Positions 16,770 to 25,208 of a DNA stretch of 32,565 bases are shown in pieces. The position numbers and the translations under genes were made by a program. Source of the stretch: Cytophagaceae bacterium (lineage in GTDB: Bacteria > Bacteroidota > Bacteroidia > Cytophagales > Cytophagaceae); contig JANWYS010000019.1 of the NCBI GenBank assembly GCA_025054875.1, positions 1 to 32,565 on the forward strand, given 5' to 3'. Position 1 is the stretch's first letter, and each line of letters starts with the position of its first letter. The notes below the pieces were generated by a model. The model saw nothing but the letters and a program-made list of their open reading frames with translations. It did not search any database and had not been told where the DNA came from.

Positions 16770-17053
16770 TCAATCCTATGTGCAACATTGGGCTTGTATA
16801 TATTGTTGAACCTTGGTAATAGAAGGATATTGCGGTGAGTTAATCGTAGTAAATTCCGTGTTGTACCTTCTAAATCTTTCGCTTCTCTTATGAAAGATAC
16901 TTCGGAGGTTCACATTCTCTTGTTAAGCTGAAAAGTTCGAGAGCACCTGCGCGAGGGATGGTAGCCATGGCCTGCAAGGCCAGTGCGAAGCTTTAGCGGA
17001 GCACCGCAGCGACAGCGGAGTGGCGGACAGCCCGGCCCCGCAGGGGCGCGCCC
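16770..17053. repeat. GC-rich structured repeat, copy B
   Basis: Second copy of the element at 11616-11915, same orientation. The core at 16930-17053 is 124 bp with no gaps relative to copy A and 8 substitutions. Its hairpin reads TGGCCT-GCA-AGGCCA (16968-16982): the closing pair is T-A where copy A has G-C, a compensatory change. The terminal GCCCC-GCA-GGGGC hairpin and the GGGCGCGCCC palindrome are identical in both copies. It lies in the spacer between two minus-strand genes. Confidence 0.8.
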
Positions 17054-17253
17054 AATATAGAAAAACTGCTCAATAGTGATTTGTTAATGAAAGACATCTA
17101 CAACGAAGCTCCGAACCTAAGGCTGAACTTTTTTCTGTATCGCTAAATCTGGATCAAATTACTAAAACCTGCCTATAAGTTTTGTGAGTTTTATAAATCT
17201 CCACAGGTATCGTAATATCAAAACTTTTTATGGTTAAGATGAACAAATACAAT
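17054..17253. other. Spacer between repeat copy B and the methyltransferase gene
   Basis: AT-rich trailer of the minus-strand operon. I see no gene and no strong terminator. Confidence 0.3.
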
Positions 17254-18030
17254 TTATGTTTTTTTAAACTCAACTATTAAATGTTTTCCCAACAAAATGT
17301 TAAGAGAAGTATTTAGTCTAAATATCTCTTTGTAAACGGGTGCGTTGTGAGGATTTTCGCGTGTTTTTTTTCTGTAATTTTTTATGCTGAAAAAATAGAT
17401 GAGAGGATAGAAAATCATCAATAGCAATGAAGTAAAACTATATGGGCAACGGTGAATTTTTTGCAGAACCATGCCATTGAGCACAGCAAGCAACCTGATT
17501 CGCAAGACTCCGGAAATAAATATCTTGTTGAAATACGCGTTGTTGGTTCCGGGCCATTTTACATAAGCATTTGTTTCGTCAGGAAATGGTTTTGAGTAAT
17601 GTTCGCTTTCGCCTATGAACTGTGCAAAGCGGCTACGTAAGGATGATGGATTAGGTGTAGTCAGCAAAAATTTGCCTTCAGGTTTCAATATTCTGGAGAT
17701 TTCAGCCAACAATAAAAACTGGTTTGGCAGGTGCTCTATCGTTTCGGAGAGAATCACCACATCAGCCATGTTGCTTTCAATGGGAAGAGGAAGTTGTAAA
17801 TCTATTTTTTGGCAAAGCAGATCAGGATATTGACATTGTTCCGGAAATAAATCATAGCACATCACCTTGGCATTTTTCTTCAGGAATAAGTTGGCAATGT
17901 ATCCTGTACCACATGACAAATCGCATATAATCTTACCATGCAATGTATTTGCATTTTGTTGAACATAGCGTTCAAAAAAACTAAGCGCAGGTATTCGGGA
18001 GTGGGTCACGGTTTTCATTTTCTCAGGCAA
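17254..18030 (-). CDS. Class I SAM-dependent methyltransferase
   Basis: 258 residues. Motif I IICDLSCGTGYIA (about 34-46) binds SAM; acidic residues after strand 2 (MCYDLFPEQ), the ADVVILSETIEHLPN motif and ISRILKPEGKFLLTTPN place it in the Methyltransf_11/UbiE-like group. A hydrophobic C-terminal stretch (LLLMIFYPLIYFFSI) could associate with membrane or a lipid substrate; similar proteins methylate lipids, glycans or small molecules, and substrate cannot be told. It is the last gene of the TPR-CHAT operon, starting 18 nt after the CAP-domain gene stop; cytosolic, unlike its three exported neighbours. Confidence 0.85.
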   Translation of the reverse strand: MPEKMKTVTHSRIPALSFFERYVQQNANTLHGKIICDLSCGTGYIANLFLKKNAKVMCYDLFPEQCQYPDLLCQKIDLQLPLPIESNMADVVILSETIEHLPNQFLLLAEISRILKPEGKFLLTTPNPSSLRSRFAQFIGESEHYSKPFPDETNAYVKWPGTNNAYFNKIFISGVLRIRLLAVLNGMVLQKIHRCPYSFTSLLLMIFYPLIYFFSIKNYRKKTRENPHNAPVYKEIFRLNTSLNILLGKHLIVEFKKT

Positions 18031-18048
18031 GGAGATCTGAAGTAAAAA

Positions 18049-18627
18049 TTAATTGCAAACTTTTGGAGATGGTTTGAGGTCTTTGAGGTGTCCAAACCAT
18101 ACTACTGCATAATTTTTAGAAATACCTATACCTATTGCGTTCCAAGGCTTAGACCATATATCGGAATTTATTATTACACTATTATGGCCAGGACTGTTTT
18201 TCCACGTCTTGAGTGCATCCGGAGCGGTAGCTTGACCGGTAGTATAGTATGAAATTTCGTATCCGTTTCCGGTATATGAGGTGAGTTCTTTAGGTTTATC
18301 CCACATACATTGTGCGCGTGCATGATCGCTTGTATAGCAGCAAGGCGACCATTTGCCCTTATCAGACCAACTGTGCAGGTTACATATGTCATTGTTGGGT
18401 TTGTTGGTTTGCAAGTCATATACATGACTTTGCGCTACGAAGGTAAGAGATGCTGATAATGGTATGGGTGGCAGATTCTTCTCTTTTCGGTAGGCCATCA
18501 ATAGGTCATAAAGTTTTTTTTCTTCAGCTTTCAAGCAAATGTTTTTTTGTTGAGCGTGATAAGGATACGGTGAGCTTATCTGTTTGTATGATATAGCTAT
18601 AAGTAAGAGTATATTGACGATGTTCAT
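18049..18627 (-). CDS. Secreted CAP-superfamily (SCP-like) protein
   Basis: 192 residues with an N-terminal hydrophobic export signal (MNIVNILLLIAISY). The CAP fold is shown by LYDLLMAYRKEKNLPPI, LSASLTFVAQSHVYDL, the LHSWS segment (His85), GYEI (Glu124), WKNSPGHNSVI (His148) and the final strand YAVVWFGH. His85, Glu124 and His148 correspond to the metal-binding cavity residues of CAP proteins. Six cysteines (31, 82, 96, 97, 107, 191) suggest disulfides and an extracytoplasmic home. Bacterial CAP proteins are mostly of unknown function, with lipid or peptidoglycan contact suggested. Its start overlaps the OmpA-family stop (ATGA), so translation is coupled. Confidence 0.85.
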   Translation of the reverse strand: MNIVNILLLIAISYKQISSPYPYHAQQKNICLKAEEKKLYDLLMAYRKEKNLPPIPLSASLTFVAQSHVYDLQTNKPNNDICNLHSWSDKGKWSPCCYTSDHARAQCMWDKPKELTSYTGNGYEISYYTTGQATAPDALKTWKNSPGHNSVIINSDIWSKPWNAIGIGISKNYAVVWFGHLKDLKPSPKVCN

Positions 18628-20453
18628 TTTATGTCTATTATTTTTAATTCTACTCGCCTGTTTTTGGCACGTGCTTCTTCTGTAGTATCTTTTACAACCG
18701 GTCGTTGTTTACCATAACCTTTTGCAATAAGGCGGTTGGGATGTATTTTTTGACTTACCAAATACTTAACAATTTCCTGAGCCCGTCGTTCAGAAAGTTT
18801 TAAATTAAATTCGTCAGAGCCTACATCGTCTGTATGTGCGGCAATCTCTACCCTTGCGGAAGGGTTTTCTTTCATAAGGCCAACTACACGGTTGAGCTCA
18901 ATATATGATTCTTCTCTTAAGGTGAATTTGTTGAAATCGAAGTAAATGTCTTTCAGAGTAAGTTTAGTGTTGTCTTTTAGAGGTTGTACTTTTATTTCAA
19001 ATTCCGGAGCCTGCATATCCATTGTGCCATCCGTATTCGTTTTATTACTTGCTTCCGCGGTGATAGGAACCTCTATGGAGGTTGATGTAAAGGCGTAACC
19101 TTCCGAACTGCTTATTTCAATGTTGTATTTGTTGCCTTCTCTAAGGCTTACAACGTACTTACCGTCAGGTCCGGAAAAGGCCTCCATGATGTTTTCTTCT
19201 TTAGTATCCAGGTTGGTTACTTTCACTTTAACCTTTAGCCCTTTGTTGCTTTCAGAATCTTTCACATTAAATCTTACTTCTCTGCGTTTAGGTTTAAGTT
19301 CTATGTTTTTTTCGAGTTCCTTAAAGTTGTCCTCAACAGAGGCATACACTGCTTCTGTGTAAGGCCAGTATTTTTCAGCGTGTATGCGCAGCTTGTATAA
19401 CTTAGCGGCACCAAAGTCTATCGTATATGCGCCATCAACAGTGCTCTTCAGGAATTGTAAAGTATCTTTCGATAAGCTATCTATGACGTAAATATTAGCG
19501 TTAACAACTTCTTTGGTTTCTATGTCAATGATTTTTCCTTTGTATGAGATACCATGCAGTTTATATTCATTGGGAACTTTTTTCGCAATAATATCTCCCT
19601 TGGCAGTATAGTATATGAACTCTTCTGTAGGTAGCAACCATGCGTATAGTTCATCTTCAGTGGAGTTGGCAAAGTCTAATGATATAGGTTCCGACCAGGT
19701 CCCATCGCTGTTGAGACGAGTTCTGTACAAATCATATCCGGAGCCATCATTTTTTTTAGCGGCGAAGATAAGATTTTTATTGTCGTAAACTATTCTGGGA
19801 GCCTTGTTGCATGCAGTATTCAGCGGATAGGATATTTCTTTTGGTGTAGTCCATTTTCCCTGAGCATCTTGTTCGCTCATCATTATTTTGAAGCATTTTT
19901 CGTCAGAGCCACTTACGATATGTGTTGTATAGAAAAGTTTTTTCCCATCCGGAGAGATAGATGGAAAACTTTCGTTACCGCTTGTATTCACCGGAGAGCC
20001 TATATTGACCGGTTTAGACCATTTATTGTTTTGACGTTTCGAGTAATATATGTCCATATCTCCCATTCCGGATTTGAATATGGCCGAAAAATATAAAGTA
20101 TTTCCATCCGCGCTCAGGCAGGGGCCTCCGATGAGGTTGACTTCGGCGTCTATGTTATTAATTTCCTCCAATGGTTTGGGTTCTGACCATCCTGTTTGTG
20201 CATTGTATGTAGTTTCAAATAATTTGTATGAGCCCAACCGGTTAGATTGAAATATCATAGTTTTGCCGTCTGCAGAAAGCGTAGGGGCAAACTCTACATA
20301 ATCGTTTGTATTGATGTTACTCAACGAAGTAAGTTGGTTTTGAGCAAAAAGGTTTAAGTTGCAAAAAAGTGTAGCAATACAGAGTAGAAAGCATAAAGTT
20401 TTCATTGGTACAGCTTTAGTTTTTGAATGAAATAAATGTAATGAATATTTCAT
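18624..20453 (-). CDS. PD40 beta-propeller/OmpA-family cell-wall anchored protein
   Basis: 609 residues. After a signal peptide (best from Met17, KTLCFLLCIATLFCNLNLFAQ) there are at least four PD40/WD40-like repeats (e.g. LSADGKTMIFQSNRLGS, LSADGNTLYFSA, ISPDGKKLFYTT) to about residue 300, then a carboxypeptidase-regulatory-like beta domain (YKGKIIDIETKEVVNANIYV), a second beta domain, and a C-terminal OmpA domain with HTDDVGSDEFNLKLSERRAQ that binds peptidoglycan. This resembles the type IX secretion protein PorE without its TPR part; the TPRs here are in the adjacent CHAT protein. The start overlaps the TPR-CHAT stop by one base (TAATG); if Met17 (20405) is used, the gap is 47 nt. Periplasmic, tied to the cell wall. 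Confidence 0.9.
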   Translation of the reverse strand: MKYSLHLFHSKTKAVPMKTLCFLLCIATLFCNLNLFAQNQLTSLSNINTNDYVEFAPTLSADGKTMIFQSNRLGSYKLFETTYNAQTGWSEPKPLEEINNIDAEVNLIGGPCLSADGNTLYFSAIFKSGMGDMDIYYSKRQNNKWSKPVNIGSPVNTSGNESFPSISPDGKKLFYTTHIVSGSDEKCFKIMMSEQDAQGKWTTPKEISYPLNTACNKAPRIVYDNKNLIFAAKKNDGSGYDLYRTRLNSDGTWSEPISLDFANSTEDELYAWLLPTEEFIYYTAKGDIIAKKVPNEYKLHGISYKGKIIDIETKEVVNANIYVIDSLSKDTLQFLKSTVDGAYTIDFGAAKLYKLRIHAEKYWPYTEAVYASVEDNFKELEKNIELKPKRREVRFNVKDSESNKGLKVKVKVTNLDTKEENIMEAFSGPDGKYVVSLREGNKYNIEISSSEGYAFTSTSIEVPITAEASNKTNTDGTMDMQAPEFEIKVQPLKDNTKLTLKDIYFDFNKFTLREESYIELNRVVGLMKENPSARVEIAAHTDDVGSDEFNLKLSERRAQEIVKYLVSQKIHPNRLIAKGYGKQRPVVKDTTEEARAKNRRVELKIIDIK

Positions 20454-23400
20454 TATTCACCAATCATAACGAAAGCGCCCCAGAAATACGGAGAGGGATA
20501 TTCATTTCTTAGTTTTAGCTGAGCATTTCGAAAAGCCTCTCTTTTGTTGTTTGTCCTTAACCATTCGTCATAAAAGTAGATCATGAGTTTTTGAGTGGCT
20601 TCATCGTTTACTTTCCACAAGCTAAATATGAGACTTTTTGTGCCGGCCACTATGAAAGCTCTTTGCAAACCATATACTCCCTCGCCATTCACTATTTTCC
20701 CTAAACCTGTTTCACATGCCGATAGTACTACGAGCTCAGTATGGTCAAGTGATAGATTCATAGCTTCGTATGCAGTGAGTTTTCCATCTTCGGTGGGTAT
20801 TTTTCCGGGTGTAGCTCCATCAGCAAGGTAGAGGCCGGATTTCAACAAAGGTTTAGTGTTAGAGGTCAGAGAGTTGGAAGTATTTTCTTTGATAAAATTT
20901 TCGAAAAATCCATGAGTAGCGATGTGCAATATTCGAGGATCTTTGAATGTTTTTATGTTTTCCTCAGTGGAGAGGTTGCCTACTAACATACTGCTTGCCC
21001 AACCTTTGGCTTTTAGCATGGCATTAATTTTCTGAACTTCTACACCAGTGCCGGGTAGGCGGGTTAGCTTTGTGCGTTCGCCGGAAGGGTCTTTGATGGA
21101 GGTAAAATCAGGGTCACCTACAAGTATTGCCTGTTTATTGGTAAAATTTTGTATGCGATTGTCGAGCAAGTCTTTTGTATTGGATACGATTTGAATGTCT
21201 GTTTCATCAATGATGTATTTTTTTGTATTGGGGTTGTAAATACATTGCAGGTTGATTTGATTATAAATTCCATCCGGCGAAAGAAAAACTTTTTTGCTCT
21301 CTCCAAGTTTATTTTTTATGGGTTGCCAAAAAGTTGGATAGCTGACGAGGTCTTCAATTTTAAATCGTATGGAGTTGGAATAATATCTGACGATTCTGTT
21401 TTCCAAGTCGGCACCATTAATAAACAGCACAGTGTCGGGGTGAGAAGTGGTAGTGGGCAATACGATGAGTGCCACGTAGTAAGAATCTTCCAGCGTATCG
21501 GTTTTACTTTTGGATTGCTGGTCTTTGTAGGTGCCGCCTTTGTAGGGCAGATATTTTCTGAAGCGAATTATTTCTACAGCCGCTTCGTTTGGTTTTAGTT
21601 TTTTTTGGACATCTTTCCATGTATAGTTTTGTTGTTCGTTTCGAAACACTTCCGACAATATGGAAAGTTGTTTTTCTATTTCATTGGTGCTGTTTTCGAG
21701 GCTATCTAAGTTTATTTGTATTTCGGATTTTGGCAACGTGTAGAGTTGAGCTAATAGCTCTTTATTTTTTTGCCACTTCTCAAATAGGTCTATCAGAATG
21801 GGATCATTGCTGCTTTTTATGCGTGATTTGGTTTTGTTTGCGCTGTTCAGGAGAAGGGCTTTGGTTCCCAGTTGTAGATCATACATGTCGGAGATGAGAG
21901 AAGGTATTTTTCCCCAATGAGCGATAGCGAAAGAATTGAATTGCTCAAACCGGTTTTTGAATTTTGCATAAAATTCTTCTTTCTCTTTTTCACTCATTGA
22001 AGGGAAAAAATCGAGTATTTCTTGTTTGTAATTTTCTATTGCCGATTTCCAGTAGTTGTAAGCCTCATTTATTTTAGCCAGGGCTTCACTTGTGCGAGCA
22101 AGGTTGCATAGTGTGGCAGTGTAGTCAGGATGTTTCTCACCGAGTAATTCTTTACGCAAAGCAAGCGCATCCAGATATTTTCTTTCCGCATCAGCATAGC
22201 GTTCCATGTGTTCGTACACATATGCCAGATTGCTGAGTGCGGTGGCATACTGAGGATGCTTAGTGCCTAAGGTTGACTTGATGATGTTCAAATCTTTTAG
22301 ATATATTTTTTCTGCCTCTGCAAATTTCTGATTCTCCAAATAGAGAAATGCCAGATTATTTAAAGTAAAGGCATATTCTGGATGTTGTTCACCAAGTACA
22401 TCGGCAAGTATTTTAAGAGATTGCTCCAGCAACTGTTGAGATTTGTTGATTTGGTTAGTCTCATCGTATAAGTTGGCTAAGTTGTTCAAAGAAATGGCGT
22501 ACTCATGATGTTTGTCGCCGTATATGTTTTTAATGATTTGTGAGGCTTGCAGGTACAGGGGTTCAGCTTCTTTAAGTCGGCCCAGGTCATGGTAGAAATT
22601 AGCCAAGTTGTTTAATGAAGCAGCATAATCGGGATGCATATCTCCAAGTAATTCTTTTCGTATCTTTAACGATTGCTTGTACAATGGTTCAGCTTCATTG
22701 TATTTGCCAAGGTATTTGTACAAAACAGCCAAATTATTGATTGAAGTAGCATAGTCATTATTATTTTCTCCTTTGATTTCCTTGGTGATTTGCAGAGATA
22801 GCTTGAGATTTTTTTCAGCTAAATCGTACCTTCCGGTTTCCTCATACAGAAGAGCTAAATTATTGAGTAGTCCCGCATAGAGAGCGTTTTTTTCACCAAG
22901 CAATTGAACGATGATATCTTTTGATTGCAAATATGTGGCTTCTGCATTACTATACATTCCCATCAAACGATATGTTCCTGCAAGGCTCATAAGCAGGTTT
23001 GCATATTGTTCGTTTTTAGTGCCGTAAGATTTTTCATGGGTTTTCAATACTTTTTTTTGCAGCGCAAGCGCTTCTGCAAATTTGTTTTGTTTTATCAGAG
23101 CTTTGGAGAGCTCGAATATCACGCCTGAGTATTCAGAGGATTTTACGTTTTGTTTGTTTTCATGTATGGCAACGATTTCGGAGTAGGTTTTTTCCAGTTC
23201 TTTATACTGATGTTTGTTTTTTTGAATGTAGGCCAGGCTGTATAGTATGTTCAAATGCTCCTTGCTGTCGGGTCCTGCAGAATCTTTGTAAATGGGTTTA
23301 ATTCGGTTGTATATCTCTTCGGCCTCTTTGAATTTGCCTTTAGTCTTATAGAGGTCTGCCACATTTTTTTGAGTGATTGCATATTGAAACGAACGCTCAC

Positions 23401-23956
23401 CGTACAAAGATGCTTTTATTGAAAGCATGACTTTGTAGGATGAATCGGCAATGTTCTGTTTGTTTTGTGCCAGGCATGTGTTGATGTAGTTTTGCAGCAG
23501 TGTTACATAGTCTCCGTTTTTTTCTCCTTGCAAACTTCGCTGTAAGTATAAGCTTTGCAGGAAATATCTCTCTGCATCGGCAAATTTGTTTTGATTGTAG
23601 TATAAATTTCCTAAGCTGACTGCTGCTTCGTAATGGTTAATATGAACGTTTCCGGATTTTTGGGAAGCGTAGTAATTAAAAGACTTAAGTAAATACTTTT
23701 CTGCTTCCTGCAACTTGTTTAGCTCCATGTAACAAAGTCCCATCATGTTGTGCATTTCATAAAATGCATTAGTGTCTTCATATACTTTCTCTACTTCTGC
23801 AATAATTTTTTGCAACTCTGTGATTACAGTTGCATACTCGCCGTTTTCAAATTTTCTTTTTGTTTTCAGATACTCTGCTCCCATGTCTACTATTTGAGAT
23901 GAAGCATAGATGACTTGTGTCAATATGAGGTAAGATATTACAGAAAGTTTTTTCAT
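20453..23956 (-). CDS. Exported TPR-CHAT protein (caspase-like peptidase with TPR array)
   Basis: 1167 residues. An N-terminal signal peptide (LSVISYLILTQVIYASSQ) is followed by about 13-14 TPR units of 42 residues (roughly 67-650) of the kinesin-light-chain type, with YAxxLNNLAxLY and GEKHPDYA-like linkers. A helical linker leads to a CHAT domain ending at the C-terminus. The catalytic dyad is intact: His1015 in ILHIATHGFFEN and Cys1081 in LVVLSACETGLG, with QRAFIVAGTKSLIFSLWKV after it. CHAT domains are clan CD peptidases related to separase and caspases. First gene of a four-gene operon with the PD40-OmpA, CAP and methyltransferase genes. The signal peptide is odd, since the best-studied TPR-CHAT proteins are cytosolic. 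Substrate and trigger unknown. Confidence 0.92.
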   Translation of the reverse strand: MKKLSVISYLILTQVIYASSQIVDMGAEYLKTKRKFENGEYATVITELQKIIAEVEKVYEDTNAFYEMHNMMGLCYMELNKLQEAEKYLLKSFNYYASQKSGNVHINHYEAAVSLGNLYYNQNKFADAERYFLQSLYLQRSLQGEKNGDYVTLLQNYINTCLAQNKQNIADSSYKVMLSIKASLYGERSFQYAITQKNVADLYKTKGKFKEAEEIYNRIKPIYKDSAGPDSKEHLNILYSLAYIQKNKHQYKELEKTYSEIVAIHENKQNVKSSEYSGVIFELSKALIKQNKFAEALALQKKVLKTHEKSYGTKNEQYANLLMSLAGTYRLMGMYSNAEATYLQSKDIIVQLLGEKNALYAGLLNNLALLYEETGRYDLAEKNLKLSLQITKEIKGENNNDYATSINNLAVLYKYLGKYNEAEPLYKQSLKIRKELLGDMHPDYAASLNNLANFYHDLGRLKEAEPLYLQASQIIKNIYGDKHHEYAISLNNLANLYDETNQINKSQQLLEQSLKILADVLGEQHPEYAFTLNNLAFLYLENQKFAEAEKIYLKDLNIIKSTLGTKHPQYATALSNLAYVYEHMERYADAERKYLDALALRKELLGEKHPDYTATLCNLARTSEALAKINEAYNYWKSAIENYKQEILDFFPSMSEKEKEEFYAKFKNRFEQFNSFAIAHWGKIPSLISDMYDLQLGTKALLLNSANKTKSRIKSSNDPILIDLFEKWQKNKELLAQLYTLPKSEIQINLDSLENSTNEIEKQLSILSEVFRNEQQNYTWKDVQKKLKPNEAAVEIIRFRKYLPYKGGTYKDQQSKSKTDTLEDSYYVALIVLPTTTSHPDTVLFINGADLENRIVRYYSNSIRFKIEDLVSYPTFWQPIKNKLGESKKVFLSPDGIYNQINLQCIYNPNTKKYIIDETDIQIVSNTKDLLDNRIQNFTNKQAILVGDPDFTSIKDPSGERTKLTRLPGTGVEVQKINAMLKAKGWASSMLVGNLSTEENIKTFKDPRILHIATHGFFENFIKENTSNSLTSNTKPLLKSGLYLADGATPGKIPTEDGKLTAYEAMNLSLDHTELVVLSACETGLGKIVNGEGVYGLQRAFIVAGTKSLIFSLWKVNDEATQKLMIYFYDEWLRTNNKREAFRNAQLKLRNEYPSPYFWGAFVMIGE

Positions 23957-24218
23957 CAGATTCTGATATATGATTCAAGGACAATATAAGCAATAAACCC
24001 ATTTAATGTATCAGGCATGTTGCTTTCGTCATCTCGAAGGAATAGCTCTAAACTCAAAGCAATAGAAAGTATAAGGTTAACGATTTTATAGCAAGACTTT
24101 ATTGCTTTGCATAAAAAATTCTATTGGATAAAATAGATTAAGTAGCTCTTGACAGGCCAAGCATATATTGATGTAGCATACATGAATTGATGATGTGGCC
24201 AACTGGTTGTAAGGATGT
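23957..24218. other. Spacer upstream of the TPR-CHAT operon
   Basis: Should contain the operon promoter on the minus strand. A near-match reading TATATTG lies about 20-30 nt before the start codon, but no exact TAnnTTTG is present. No gene seen. Confidence 0.35.
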
Positions 24219-24992
24219 CTAAATATTCTTCAGCAGAGTATGATTGGGCAAGGTTATAGTAAAAGTGGTACCCTTCCCATATTCAGAATCTACAGTTATG
24301 TTGCCTCCTAAGCGTGCAATATTTTCTTTTACTATGTACAACACTATGTACAACCCGAGGCCTGAACCTTTTGATTTTTCAGATGCCCTGTAAAAGATGT
24401 CAAAGATTTTGTCTAAATGATCTTTTTGTATTCCAATGCCGTTGTCAACTATTTTCAATATAAAAATGTATTGTTGCACATCGGCATGTATTTCAATTAT
24501 GCATGTTGTTTTATTTTCATCTATGTATCGTATGGAGTTACTAAGTAGATTTTGAAGAATGATTTGCAGGCGATATCTGTCTGAGTAAAGTTTTTCCTGT
24601 TCGTTGATGAAGGTAGAGATTTTTATTTTGTGCGAATCATGAAAATATACAAGTTGTTGTAAGCTCTCTTCAACGAGTTGTGAGAGGTTTATATTTTCAT
24701 ACGATATATCTTGGTTGCTGTTTTTGGTTATTTCCAAAATATCGGCTATATAGGAATCGAGCTTTTTTACGGAGCGTTCTTGTAGCTCGATATATTTTTT
24801 TATTTCATCAACATTGGATTCATTTTTAGCAATATTAATCAAGCCCAACATAGATGCTAATGGGGCTCTAAGGTCGTGAGGGGTTTTATATACAAATGAA
24901 TCCAGTTCATTATTAATTTTTTTAAGATGTTGATTTTTATAGTAAAGAATTTTATTCAGGTTGATTAATTTTTTTTTGAGCATAGTGATCAT
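24219..24992 (-). CDS. Histidine kinase catalytic part (HisKA plus HATPase)
   Basis: 257 residues from the ATG at 24992. A coiled-coil lead (LKKKLINLNKILYYKNQHLKK) runs into the dimerisation/phosphoacceptor helix LDSFVYKTPHDLRAPLASML, with His39 as phosphoacceptor, followed by the ATPase domain: N-box around QNLLSNSIRYI, G1 VDNGIGI, F-box IFYRA, G2 GSGLGLYIV. It lacks a sensor or membrane part of its own. The two short frames directly upstream provide exactly that: with one base more in the T7 run at 25221-25227 and one fewer in the A9 run at 24969-24977, all three join into a 451-residue six-helix membrane kinase. No response regulator is adjacent. It may be an active fragment, part of a slippage-expressed protein, or a decayed gene. 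Confidence 0.8.
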   Translation of the reverse strand: MITMLKKKLINLNKILYYKNQHLKKINNELDSFVYKTPHDLRAPLASMLGLINIAKNESNVDEIKKYIELQERSVKKLDSYIADILEITKNSNQDISYENINLSQLVEESLQQLVYFHDSHKIKISTFINEQEKLYSDRYRLQIILQNLLSNSIRYIDENKTTCIIEIHADVQQYIFILKIVDNGIGIQKDHLDKIFDIFYRASEKSKGSGLGLYIVLYIVKENIARLGGNITVDSEYGKGTTFTITLPNHTLLKNI

Positions 24993-25191
24993 CTCCTAGC
25001 ACAAAAAACATTATGATACATAACAACAAAATTGAAGTGAAATAAGAAAGCAAATACGATTGATATTGATATGACTTGCCGGGCGGATTAGTAGCCAAGA
25101 ATGAGTATTCAGTAGCTTCAAGAAATATTATGCATGAAATAATAATTATCAGCGTAATGATGGTGTATTTCATTTCATGCCAGGAAAACAA
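24952..25191 (-). CDS. Middle fragment (two to three membrane helices) of the split histidine kinase
   Basis: 79 codons beginning at a TTG, in the -1 frame relative to the pieces on each side, overlapping the catalytic piece by 41 nt. It contains MKYTIITLIIIISCIIFLEA and the YFTSILLLCIIMFFVLGDD segment, then DDHYAQKK, which leads into the A9 run. Reading upstream of the TTG in the same frame gives FFWITLITGSYILFSW, a further helix, back to the T7 run. It is best read as the interior of one ancestral kinase gene, not as an independent gene. Confidence 0.55.
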   Translation of the reverse strand: MFSWHEMKYTIITLIIIISCIIFLEATEYSFLATNPPGKSYQYQSYLLSYFTSILLLCIIMFFVLGDDHYAQKKINQPE

Positions 25192-25208
25192 AATATAAGA
25201 GCCCGTAA

